The translations under genes and the position numbers were made by a program. Source: Candidatus Rhodoferax bjergmarkensis (GTDB taxonomy: Bacteria > Pseudomonadota > Gammaproteobacteria > Burkholderiales > Burkholderiaceae_C). Taken from it: a DNA stretch of 64,000 nucleotides. The notes under the pieces were generated by a model, which searched no databases, was not told where the DNA came from, and saw only the letters and a list, made by a program, of their open reading frames with translations. Positions 8,767 to 16,600 of this stretch are shown here, in pieces. Positions within the stretch are counted from its first letter, which is position 1; each line of letters begins with the position of its first letter. The DNA lies in the NCBI GenBank assembly GCA_016708345.1, contig JADJFX010000016.1, forward strand, positions 62,001 through 126,000, in the 5' to 3' direction.

Positions 8767-9474
8767 TCAGTCTGCCGCACGCACGGCGGCAATGAATTGA
8801 AAAATTTTCTCGGGGTCTTTGATGCCTTTTAAGGGCTTGCCCTGGGCGTCAATGGCTTCCACGCCGGAGCTGACGTCTACCGCCAGCGTTTTACAGCGCG
8901 GGCGCACCTGCTTGATCCCATCGCCCACGTTTGCAGGTGTGAGTCCACCACTCAAGACGAGGTGAGCGTTGACGTTTGGAGGCAGCAGTGACCAATTGAA
9001 TGTTTGCCCGCCACCACCATACCCGTCAACGTACGCGTCGAGCAAGATGGCCTGGGCCTTTGAAAAATCTTGGGCGTATTTTACGAGGTCAAAGTCTCGC
9101 GCTGCGTCGCCCAGCGGAATGCGCGCAGCGCGCAAAAACGGGCGTGCGCCTTGGTCGGTAGCATCCAAACACTGTTGTGGCGATTCTTCACCATGAAATT
9201 GGACGATTGCGCTTGATATACCTGCGCAAGCAGCTACTATATTTGTAGCGCTCTGGTTGACAAAAAGCAGCACTGGCGTCACAAAAGGGGGCAAGCGACG
9301 GGCCAGCTGGGCAGCCCGTTCGGGTGCAACGAAGCGTGGGCTTTTGTCGTACATCACGAAACCGATGGCGTCGGCACCCGCCGCCACGGCAGCGTCCACG
9401 TCGGCCTCTCGGGTCAGGCCGCAAATCTTGATGCGGGTGCGCGGGACTTGGAGGGGCGTCATGTCAAGGCTCAT
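8767..9474 (-). CDS. trpF: Phosphoribosylanthranilate isomerase
   Basis: Third step of the tryptophan branch: Amadori isomerisation of phosphoribosylanthranilate. 235 residues against the usual 200-210; the excess lies in the N-terminal lead and an internal stretch. The catalytic Cys is Cys18 (KICGLTREAD) and the catalytic Asp lies in LLDAYVDGYGG. Start ATG 9474 overlaps the truA stop by four bases; ATG 9462 is an alternative. About residues 75-89 (SATNIVAACAG and flanks) are encoded by a dispersed family A repeat that replaces a variable surface segment in frame. The active-site motifs are untouched, so the protein is probably functional. Confidence 0.93.
   Translation of the reverse strand: MSLDMTPLQVPRTRIKICGLTREADVDAAVAAGADAIGFVMYDKSPRFVAPERAAQLARRLPPFVTPVLLFVNQSATNIVAACAGISSAIVQFHGEESPQQCLDATDQGARPFLRAARIPLGDAARDFDLVKYAQDFSKAQAILLDAYVDGYGGGGQTFNWSLLPPNVNAHLVLSGGLTPANVGDGIKQVRPRCKTLAVDVSSGVEAIDAQGKPLKGIKDPEKIFQFIAAVRAAD
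9207..9252 (-). repeat. Dispersed family A repeat, copy 2, inside trpF
   Basis: Read on the minus strand: GCGCTACAAATATAGTAGC, then TGCTTGCGC and a second arm ending in AAGCGC. The core GTAGCTGCTTGCGC is identical to the copies at 30.5 and 47.4 kb. It lies wholly in the trpF reading frame without a stop. Confidence 0.75.
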
Positions 9475-10253
9475 GGCAAGGCGTCAAAAAGTGGCGTGCG
9501 ATCGGGCAAACCCCAGTGCGGGGCGTAGCGGGGGCCAAGAAAATACAAGCCATCGGGTGGATAAGTCGGTGCGGCTGCGGCGCGGTCGCGGGCCAACAAA
9601 ACCTCTTGCACCCAGTCAGGGTGCTTTTTGCCCTGGCCCACCGTCGTCAGGCAGCCCATGATGTTGCGAATCATGTGGTGCAAAAACGCGTTGGCTTCAA
9701 ATTCGAAGCGCCAGTAGGCACCACGGCGGGAGATATCGATGCGTTCCAGCGTTTTGATAGGCGTCAGGGCTTGGCATTGTGTAGCCCGAAAGGAGGTGAA
9801 GTCATGCTCACCCAGCAGGTGCTGTGCGGCTTGCTGCATGGCTTGCAGATCCAAAGGGCGAAAGGCCCAGCCGACCCGACCGGAAAATACGCTGGGGCGA
9901 ACCGGTGACTCCAGCAATACATAGGCATAACGCCGTGCCAGCGCGCTGGCGCGACAGTGAAACTCGGGTGGCACGGCGCAGGCCCATTCAACGGAGATGT
10001 CACGGGGTAAAAATGAATTGGTGCCACGCACCCAAGACGTGGTGCTGCGTTCAATTGAGGTGTCGAAATGGACCACCTGCATCAGGCCGTGAACGCCCGC
10101 ATCGGTCCGGCCTGCGCACAGCGTGGATACTTTTTGTGCAGTGAATTTTCCGAGCGCCGATTCAAGCTGGTCCTGCACTGTCGTGCCGGACAACTGGCTT
10201 TGCCAGCCTTGGTAGGCTTGCCCGTTGTAACTGACTCCCAGGGCTAACCTCAT
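9471..10253 (-). CDS. truA: tRNA pseudouridine(38-40) synthase
   Basis: Converts uridines 38-40 in the anticodon arm of many tRNAs to pseudouridine. 260 residues, the normal size. The catalytic Asp is Asp51 in CAGRTDAGVHG, and the late motif FLHHMIRNIMG identifies TruA. The gene lies 50 bases after fimV on the same strand and overlaps trpF by four bases; the fimV-truA-trpF order is conserved in betaproteobacteria, so it is probably co-transcribed with the trp genes. Confidence 0.96.
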   Translation of the reverse strand: MRLALGVSYNGQAYQGWQSQLSGTTVQDQLESALGKFTAQKVSTLCAGRTDAGVHGLMQVVHFDTSIERSTTSWVRGTNSFLPRDISVEWACAVPPEFHCRASALARRYAYVLLESPVRPSVFSGRVGWAFRPLDLQAMQQAAQHLLGEHDFTSFRATQCQALTPIKTLERIDISRRGAYWRFEFEANAFLHHMIRNIMGCLTTVGQGKKHPDWVQEVLLARDRAAAAPTYPPDGLYFLGPRYAPHWGLPDRTPLFDALP

Positions 10254-10303
10254 AACCGATTGATAGCGCTGTCATCGAAGAAGACCGATGACAGCGAACC
10301 TGG

Positions 10304-13099
10304 CTAAAGATTGCTCAGGGCGCGCTGCGCCTTGATTTTCATATCACCGGTGGCTTCCGCGATGACTTCCTCAATCAGGGAGCGCGCGCCGTCCTCATCA
10401 CCAATGGCGCTGAATTCCTCCGCCAAGGCGAGTTTGGTGGCCAGCGGATCTTCGGGTGCTTCGGGTTCCCCTGCTGCACCACCTTCAGTCGAACTATCCA
10501 AATCGAGGGACAAGGATCCCAGATCAAACTCCAGCATGCCCAAATCTGGTTCTGCGGGTGCTGCCACTGGTGCAGGTTTGTCCAAAGGTGCCGGAGTGGT
10601 GGCACCAAAGTTGGTTGCCGACGGTTGTTTGACCGAATCGAGCTCGTTTGGCATTGTCGCGGCACTGCTTTCTGGCAGGTCCATGTCCGGCAATGAAAAC
10701 TCGATGGACTCAGTCAGCGATGGCTCCGAAGCGGCTGCAGCTGGAATTGGATCCGGGGCTGGAGCTGGCTCAACGGGCTCTATGTCAAATCCAATGTCAA
10801 AGTCCAGTTCAGGCGGTTCCGATACCTTTGCTGCTTGCATTTTGACGGTCGGTTCAGGCTGACTGACGACAGGCGCAGGGACAGGGCTGACGGGTTCTTC
10901 GTCCAGCGAGAAGTCAAGATCCAGATCGAGGTCAGCGAAGCTGGATTTTTGAGCTTCGGTTGCCTTCGCCTTTGCTTGAACCGGAGTGGTGGACAAGTCG
11001 GCACCAAAATTCTGACTGCCGGAATTCGAAGAGGAACTGCCACGGTTGTCAGGCTTTCCGCCAGGTTGGTACAAAGGATTGGTGGGGTCAATACCCAAGC
11101 CCATCTCAGAAACCCGTTGCCATTCAGAACCATCCCCATTGGTAAGTCTGTAGGCAAGCGTGGCAACTCTCTCAAAGCCCTGCGTGTCGCGACGTTTGGC
11201 GTAAATGTCGAGCAGTTTTTGATGAATCGCAATACGTCCCGGGTTGGTGCGCAGGGCTTCATTCAAAATTTCTTCGGCCTGCATGTCTCGGCCATAGGCT
11301 AGGTAGACATCGGCTTCAGCGACGGGATCAACATCGTCGGCAGCATCGAGCTGGCTGGGTGAATACACCATTGAGGAGCCGGCAGCCCCGCTGTCGCTGG
11401 TGTCAACACTCTGTCCGCCACTGGCACCGAAGAAAGAATCAGGCTGCAGACGGCTTTCCAAGAAGGAGCTGTCGACCTGTGCGGTATTTTTGCGCTGACG
11501 GAATCGGTAGAACCCAAAACCAGCCAACAAGGCAATCAAACCGACGGCCCCAGCCGGAACCAGCGGGTTTTCCATAAGTTCATCGACCATGCTAGGCTCA
11601 GCTATCGGCAGTGGCATTGCAATAGCGGCTGGATTTGCGACAGCAGAAGCGGGGACTTCGGGTTGCGACGCCGCAGCAGAGCTGGCCGCTGCGGGTTCAG
11701 AAGCAGCAGCACTGGCAGCGAGTGCTGGGGGAACCACATCAGCCGCAGGGGCTGATGCCACCACAACAGGTGCCGAGGTCACTTGCGCAGGCGGTGTGAT
11801 GCCCGTGACGGCGACGGCTGGAACGGGCTTGGCAGATGCCGGTGCCGAGGCACCGGGCGCGGGCAAGCCAGCGCCGGCACCGAGTTTGCTGAGTTCACTG
11901 ATATTTTTGGCTATCTCGGCAGCACGGGCTGCAGCCTCTTTGGCGCTACGCTCCTTGGCCAATTTGTCATCTGCTGACTTGTCAAGTACGGCACCTTTGG
12001 AAAGCGTCAGCTTGTCGGGTGCGGCGGTGGCAGGTTTCTTGTCTTCAACCTTGGTTTGGACAGTGCCGCTGGCTTTGCGGTCTGCGGCAACAACCTGAGC
12101 GCTAGGCGCAATGCCTGCGAGCTTTCTGCGGAAGTCGTTGAAATCCTTGCTTTGTGCAACGATGACCTGATTTGCTTCAGTGGCTGAGTTGGCGCTGATC
12201 TGTTCCGCAGCGGGAACATTCATGACGGCACCTGCCTTAACCCGGTTGATGTTTCCACCCACGAAAGCATCCGGGTTGCTTCTCAGCAATGCGACCAACA
12301 TCTGGTCAAGTGAAACGCTTGCAGGTTTCACGGCAGCAGCAATTTTGCTGGCGGTGTCGCCGGGTTTGACTTTAACCTGCCGGTCACTTTGTGCTTCTGG
12401 TGACTTGGCAGCAGCAGCAGGGGCCGCTGGACTGGCAGCAGGTGATGGACTGACGGGTGATTTTGCAGCAGCTGGGCTTTCGGGTGCTTTAGCCGTAATT
12501 TTGCGCGGCTCCACAGGCGGGCGCAGGGGGGTGGCTTGTGGCGTGGCGGTTGCCGGGCCAGTTACCGCAGACTTTGCTGTTGACGGGGATGCTGGTACCT
12601 GCGCCTGTGTAGGCGTGGCAGCTGGTGCCGCACTTTTCAGGGTTGGCGGATCAAACAGCATGGTGTAGTCGCGAACAATGCGACCGGACGACCAGCTGGC
12701 TTCAAGAATCATGTCGACAAACGGATCGTTGATGGGCCGATCACTGCTTAAGCGGATATAGGCCCGCCCGTCTGCACGTCTTTGAAGTGTGGCCTGCAGG
12801 CTGGACATGGCGGGGTTGTATTCGAGCCCAGCTGCCCGGAAGGCTTCCGGTAAAGCCACGGCAGCTTTGAGGGAACTGGCCTCATCGGCATTGATGTCCG
12901 GGACATCAATTTCTGCACGCAAAGGTTCTCCAAGTGCAGATTGAACCGTCATGCGGCCGAGAGAAAGCGCCGCAGCGTTCGAACTCATGAGGCCGAAAAC
13001 TGCTGCAACGGCCGCCGCCATGGCGGTTTTTTGCCAGCGATGTGATTTAGAAATCAATTTGTGGACTCCGATATTCGGGCTGCTGGAAATGTGTCTCAT
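10304..13099 (-). CDS. fimV: FimV/HubP-family polar peptidoglycan-binding protein
   Basis: Large inner-membrane scaffold of 931 residues that in other bacteria localises type IV pilus and polar proteins. An N-terminal signal segment (hydrophobic AMAAAVAAVFGLMSS, cleavage near SNAAA-LS) precedes the FimV N-terminal domain (about 45-155: LGRMTVQSALGEPLRAEIDV). Then come a low-complexity Ala/Pro region, a LysM domain (about 238-300), and a single transmembrane helix (about 507-528: AVGLIALLAGFGFY). The long acidic cytoplasmic tail carries TPR-like sequence and ends in the conserved FimV C-terminal domain (about 880-928: DPLATKLALAEEFSAIGD). The acidic spacer and Ala/Pro tracts are typical. Upstream is a 213-bp gap to asd. 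Confidence 0.93.
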   Translation of the reverse strand: MRHISSSPNIGVHKLISKSHRWQKTAMAAAVAAVFGLMSSNAAALSLGRMTVQSALGEPLRAEIDVPDINADEASSLKAAVALPEAFRAAGLEYNPAMSSLQATLQRRADGRAYIRLSSDRPINDPFVDMILEASWSSGRIVRDYTMLFDPPTLKSAAPAATPTQAQVPASPSTAKSAVTGPATATPQATPLRPPVEPRKITAKAPESPAAAKSPVSPSPAASPAAPAAAAKSPEAQSDRQVKVKPGDTASKIAAAVKPASVSLDQMLVALLRSNPDAFVGGNINRVKAGAVMNVPAAEQISANSATEANQVIVAQSKDFNDFRRKLAGIAPSAQVVAADRKASGTVQTKVEDKKPATAAPDKLTLSKGAVLDKSADDKLAKERSAKEAAARAAEIAKNISELSKLGAGAGLPAPGASAPASAKPVPAVAVTGITPPAQVTSAPVVVASAPAADVVPPALAASAAASEPAAASSAAASQPEVPASAVANPAAIAMPLPIAEPSMVDELMENPLVPAGAVGLIALLAGFGFYRFRQRKNTAQVDSSFLESRLQPDSFFGASGGQSVDTSDSGAAGSSMVYSPSQLDAADDVDPVAEADVYLAYGRDMQAEEILNEALRTNPGRIAIHQKLLDIYAKRRDTQGFERVATLAYRLTNGDGSEWQRVSEMGLGIDPTNPLYQPGGKPDNRGSSSSNSGSQNFGADLSTTPVQAKAKATEAQKSSFADLDLDLDFSLDEEPVSPVPAPVVSQPEPTVKMQAAKVSEPPELDFDIGFDIEPVEPAPAPDPIPAAAASEPSLTESIEFSLPDMDLPESSAATMPNELDSVKQPSATNFGATTPAPLDKPAPVAAPAEPDLGMLEFDLGSLSLDLDSSTEGGAAGEPEAPEDPLATKLALAEEFSAIGDEDGARSLIEEVIAEATGDMKIKAQRALSNL

Positions 13100-13312
13100 T
13101 TTTTGGGCAAATGTCTTGACACTTAAAACGTGAAAAGTACCTTAACATCAATGTCTTAGACTGACAAGCTAAGAAGGCTTCTAACTATAAATCCAGTCAT
13201 GACATGGTTCGATCTGATCGTATCTTTGTTGTCAATCGGCAACGGCTTATGGTGACTTCTTGCGAAGCAGAACACACCGTAAAGTACGTCCAAAACCGTA
13301 TGAATTCATAAG

Positions 13313-14476
13313 TCAGGATGCCAGCAAAATACGCAGCATCCGGCGCAATGGCTCTGCAGCACCCCATAGCAACTGGTCGCCAATGGTGAAGGCACCCACA
13401 TACTGCGGCCCCATGGCCAGCTTGCGAATGCGGCCCACGGGGATCGTCATAGTCCCGGTCACGGCCACAGGTGTCAGGTCCTTGATGGTAGCTTCGCGGG
13501 TGTTGGGAACGACTTTGACCCACGCGTTGTCAGCGGCGATCATGGCCTCGATGTCGGCAGTGGGTACGTCTTTTTTCAGCTTGAAGGTCAGCGCCTGGCT
13601 GTGGCAACGCATGGCCCCCACGCGGACACAAAAACCGTCCACCGGGATTGCGGCGGAGTTAAAGCCCTCGCCCATGCCCAAAATTTTGTTGGTCTCGGCC
13701 ATGCCTTTCCACTCTTCCTTCGATTGGCCCCAGCCAGGTTCGTCCTGGTTTTTCCCGATACCCAGGTCTTTGTCGATCCATGGAATTAGCGAGCCACCCA
13801 ACGGGGCACCAAAGTTGGCGGTCTCGGTACTGGTGAGTGCGCGCTGCTTGGCGATCACCTTTCGGTCGATCTCCAGAATCGCACTCTTGGGGTCGTCTAG
13901 CAGGGCTTTGACTTCGGCGTTGAGCGTGCCGTATTGCGTCAGTAACTCACGCATGTGCTGTGCACCGCCACCACTGGCTGCTTGGTAGGTTTGGGTGCTC
14001 ATCCACTCCACCAGACCGGCTTTGTAAAGCGCGCCGACGCCCATGAGCATGCAACTCACTGTGCAGTTGCCACCCACCCAGTTTTTGCCGCCCTTTGAAA
14101 AGGCATCCTGGATGACGGGCATGTTGACCGGGTCGAGGATGATGACCGCGTCTTTTTCCATGCGCAGGGTAGAGGCTGCATCTATCCAGTGGCCAGTCCA
14201 ACCTGCGGCGCGCAGTTTGGGAAACACTTCGGTGGTGTAGTCGCCGCCCTGGGCGCTGATGATGATGTCGCAGCGTTGGAGTGCATCGATGTTGAAGGCA
14301 TCTTGCAGCGTGGTTTCATTCTTGGCCTGGGCCGGGGCTTTGCCACCGGCGTTGGATGTGGAGAAGAACAGGGGTTCGATCAGCGCGAAATCGTTTTCCT
14401 GCTGCATGCGATCCATTAACACCGAGCCGACCATGCCGCGCCAGCCAACCAAACCAACCAAATTGCCAATTTTCAT
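13313..14476 (-). CDS. asd: Aspartate-semialdehyde dehydrogenase
   Basis: Reduces aspartyl phosphate to aspartate semialdehyde, feeding lysine/diaminopimelate, threonine and methionine synthesis. 387 residues, the longer Gram-negative type. The NADP-binding loop is VGWRGMVGSVL at the N terminus, the catalytic cysteine is in GGNCTVSCML (about residue 135), and the substrate-binding RVGAMRCHSQ with its conserved His is near 280. ATG 14476 is followed downstream by fimV. Upstream, a MITE-like element separates it from leuB, so it may need its own promoter. Confidence 0.97.
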   Translation of the reverse strand: MKIGNLVGLVGWRGMVGSVLMDRMQQENDFALIEPLFFSTSNAGGKAPAQAKNETTLQDAFNIDALQRCDIIISAQGGDYTTEVFPKLRAAGWTGHWIDAASTLRMEKDAVIILDPVNMPVIQDAFSKGGKNWVGGNCTVSCMLMGVGALYKAGLVEWMSTQTYQAASGGGAQHMRELLTQYGTLNAEVKALLDDPKSAILEIDRKVIAKQRALTSTETANFGAPLGGSLIPWIDKDLGIGKNQDEPGWGQSKEEWKGMAETNKILGMGEGFNSAAIPVDGFCVRVGAMRCHSQALTFKLKKDVPTADIEAMIAADNAWVKVVPNTREATIKDLTPVAVTGTMTIPVGRIRKLAMGPQYVGAFTIGDQLLWGAAEPLRRMLRILLAS

Positions 14477-14523
14477 GATGAATATCTTTCAGATAGGTGA
14501 ATGCATAATAAATTCACGCCTTA

Positions 14524-14624
14524 TTCCATTTCCATATCAATCCGACATGTTGTTGCTTCGCCTTGTCGTGCTAGTGCACTGTCTGCGGCTTCGCGCCTAA
14601 TGTCGCATCGATATGAAAACGGAA
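14524..14624. mobile_element. MITE-like element (family B), copy 1, 101 bp
   Basis: Non-coding element bounded by imperfect terminal inverted repeats of 25 bp (TTCCATTTCCATATC..., matching 21 of 25 against the other end), ending in GGAA. Direct repeats TTA flank it at 14521-14523 and 14625-14627. It shares its two outer thirds almost perfectly with the 130-bp copy at 44.3 kb but lacks that copy's 29-bp inner hairpin. The right TTA is, on the minus strand, the TAA stop of leuB, so insertion left leuB intact. Confidence 0.8.
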
Positions 14625-15692
14625 TTACAAGGCTTTGACCACTGCCGAACCCATTTCCACGGTGGTGACGCGGGTCGTTCCAACGCTGAAAATGTCCGCA
14701 GTGCGCAAGCCTTGTGCCAGTACTTTTTTGACGGCAGTTTCGATGCGAACGGCGGCAGCTTCCTGATTCAGGCTGAAACGCAGCATCATGGCCGCGCTCA
14801 AAATAGTTGCCAATGGGTTGGCAATACCTTTTCCCGCGATGTCAGGTGCGCTGCCGTGGCTGGGCTCGTACAAGCCTTGATTGCTGGCGTTCAGGCTGGC
14901 CGATGGCAGCATGCCGATGGAGCCGGTCAGCATGGCGGCCTCGTCGCTCAGAATGTCGCCAAACATATTGCCGGTAACGACCACGTCAAACTTCTTGGGT
15001 GCGCGCACCAACTGCATGGCGGCATTGTCAACGTACATGTGATCGAGTTCTACGTCTGGGTATTGCTGGCCAACTTCAGTCACTACGTCTTTCCAGAACT
15101 GGAAAGTTTCCAGCACATTGGCTTTGTCCACGCTGGTGACGCGCTTGCTGCGTTTGCGGGCAGCCTGAAAAGCCACATGGGCAATGCGCTCAATTTCGGG
15201 GCGACTGTAGCGCATGGTATCGAACGCTTCCTCGGCACCGGGGAAGTGGCCGTCCGTGGCGACACGGCGACCGCGTGGCTGGCCAAAATAGATGTCTCCC
15301 GTTAATTCACGAATGATCAGGATGTCGAGCCCGGCAATCAGTTCGGGTTTCAGACTGGAGGCGTCCACCAATTCCTCGTAACAAATGGCCGGTCGGAAAT
15401 TGGCAAACAGCCCCAAGTTTTTGCGCAAGCCCAGAATCGCCTGCTCCGGACGCAGCGGGCGATCGAGCTTGTCGTATTTCCAGTCGCCCACTGCACCGAA
15501 CAAGACGGCATCTGCCTCCTTGGCCAGCTTGAGCGTCGCCTCTGGCAGAGGGTGGCCATAGGTCTCATAGGCAGCACCACCTACCAGTGCAGTTTCCATT
15601 TCGAAATTCAGGTCCAGGTTGTTTAAAACCTTGACCGCTTCCGCGACGATTTCAACGCCGATGCCGTCGCCGGGCAAAACTGCTATTTTCAT
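14625..15692 (-). CDS. leuB: 3-isopropylmalate dehydrogenase
   Basis: NAD-dependent oxidative decarboxylation of 3-isopropylmalate, third step of leucine synthesis. 355 residues, normal. N-terminal IAVLPGDGIGVE, substrate-binding arginines in the RPLRPEQAILGLRK region, and the metal/NAD motif TGNMFGDILSDEAAM followed by HGSAPDIAGKG. The TAA stop coincides with the target duplication of a MITE-like insertion. Downstream of leuD; between them is a 93-bp gap holding a dispersed repeat. Confidence 0.97.
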   Translation of the reverse strand: MKIAVLPGDGIGVEIVAEAVKVLNNLDLNFEMETALVGGAAYETYGHPLPEATLKLAKEADAVLFGAVGDWKYDKLDRPLRPEQAILGLRKNLGLFANFRPAICYEELVDASSLKPELIAGLDILIIRELTGDIYFGQPRGRRVATDGHFPGAEEAFDTMRYSRPEIERIAHVAFQAARKRSKRVTSVDKANVLETFQFWKDVVTEVGQQYPDVELDHMYVDNAAMQLVRAPKKFDVVVTGNMFGDILSDEAAMLTGSIGMLPSASLNASNQGLYEPSHGSAPDIAGKGIANPLATILSAAMMLRFSLNQEAAAVRIETAVKKVLAQGLRTADIFSVGTTRVTTVEMGSAVVKAL

Positions 15693-15765
15693 GGTGTAAC
15701 CGATGCTTTCTAAGTAGGGGTAACTGCTGCAGACTCAGGTTGTTTCGCTGCGGTAGATCCTAAAG

Positions 15766-15820
15766 TTTTCAAAATTGATAGCGGCTTACGCAGGCATACT
15801 GTGCGCTAGCCATGGTTTTT
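15766..15820 (+). repeat. Dispersed family A repeat, copy 3, at the leuD end
   Basis: AAAATTGATAGCGGCTTACG, then GTGCGCTAGCCATGG, matching the repeat's two arms. It lies between leuB and leuD and runs into leuD, supplying its stop codon and its last residues. Confidence 0.65.
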
Positions 15821-16436
15821 GTGCCAAACGTAAGGATTCGAAGGCTTTGATTTTGTCGGCCTGCCGCAAAGTCAGTCCAATGTCATCAAAACCGTTGAGT
15901 AAACAGTACTTGCGAAAGGCCTGCACGTCAAACGGGATTTCTTCCCCTTGCGGTTTCACAATCACCTGACGTTCCAGGTCAATGGTCAGGGAATAACCGG
16001 GGAAAGCCTGTGTTTCGCTGAACAATTGGTCGATTTGGCTATCGATCAGCACAATCGGCAGCAGCCCATTTTTGAAACTGTTGTTGAAAAAAATGTCGGC
16101 ATAACTTGGCGCGATGATGGCCCGAAATCCATATTGATCAAGTGCCCAAGGTGCGTGTTCACGCGACGATCCACAGCCGAAATTTTTACGCGTCAACAAG
16201 ATGGACGCACCCTGGTAGCGGGGTAGGTTGAGAACGAAGTCCGGGTTTGGCTTGCGGGTGTTGGGGTCTTGGCCGGGAAATCCTGCATCCAGATAACGCC
16301 ATTCGTCAAACAGATTTTGACCAAAGCCGGTTTTTCGAATGGATTTCAGGAACTGTTTGGGAATGATGGCGTCGGTGTCAACGTTTTCTCGGTCCATCGG
16401 GGCCACCAGACCTTTGTGAAGGGTAAATTTTTGCAT
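15786..16436 (-). CDS. leuD: 3-isopropylmalate dehydratase small subunit
   Basis: Swivel-domain subunit of isopropylmalate isomerase; with LeuC it converts 2- to 3-isopropylmalate. 216 residues. Signatures are MDRENVDTDAIIPKQFL near the N terminus and the loop FGCGSSREHAPWAL; LPIVL near the middle is conserved. The last dozen residues (around KPWLAHSMPA) and the stop codon come from a family A repeat, making a short non-native tail unlikely to matter for activity. It sits after the small lipoprotein gene in leuC-lipoprotein-leuD-leuB. Confidence 0.96.
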   Translation of the reverse strand: MQKFTLHKGLVAPMDRENVDTDAIIPKQFLKSIRKTGFGQNLFDEWRYLDAGFPGQDPNTRKPNPDFVLNLPRYQGASILLTRKNFGCGSSREHAPWALDQYGFRAIIAPSYADIFFNNSFKNGLLPIVLIDSQIDQLFSETQAFPGYSLTIDLERQVIVKPQGEEIPFDVQAFRKYCLLNGFDDIGLTLRQADKIKAFESLRLAQKPWLAHSMPA

Positions 16437-16445
16437 GGTTACTTT

Positions 16446-16577
16446 CTACTTTTTCTTCACCGAGTCTTCAATCATTTCGCCGGCTTTCTGAAGATCCTGG
16501 CCAACGCCTTTGACGGTGTTGCAGCCAGCCAGTGTTAGATTCAGGATCAATACGGTTACCAAAGCACAATTTTTCAC
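16446..16577 (-). CDS. Entericidin A/B-like small lipoprotein
   Basis: A 43-residue peptide starting at GTG 16577, with AAGGAGAA just upstream. A short basic start (MKNCALVTV) and hydrophobic stretch lead to the lipobox LAGC, then NTVKGVGQDLQKAGEMIED and a Lys-rich end. The NTVxGxGxD pattern after the lipid-carrying Cys is the hallmark of entericidin-type lipoproteins, small envelope proteins best known as the E. coli EcnA/EcnB antidote-toxin pair. Only one is present, so a toxin-antitoxin role is not implied. It lies between leuC and leuD. Confidence 0.85.
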   Translation of the reverse strand: MKNCALVTVLILNLTLAGCNTVKGVGQDLQKAGEMIEDSVKKK

Positions 16578-16600
16578 GAAGTTCTCCTTGGCAAGTTGAC

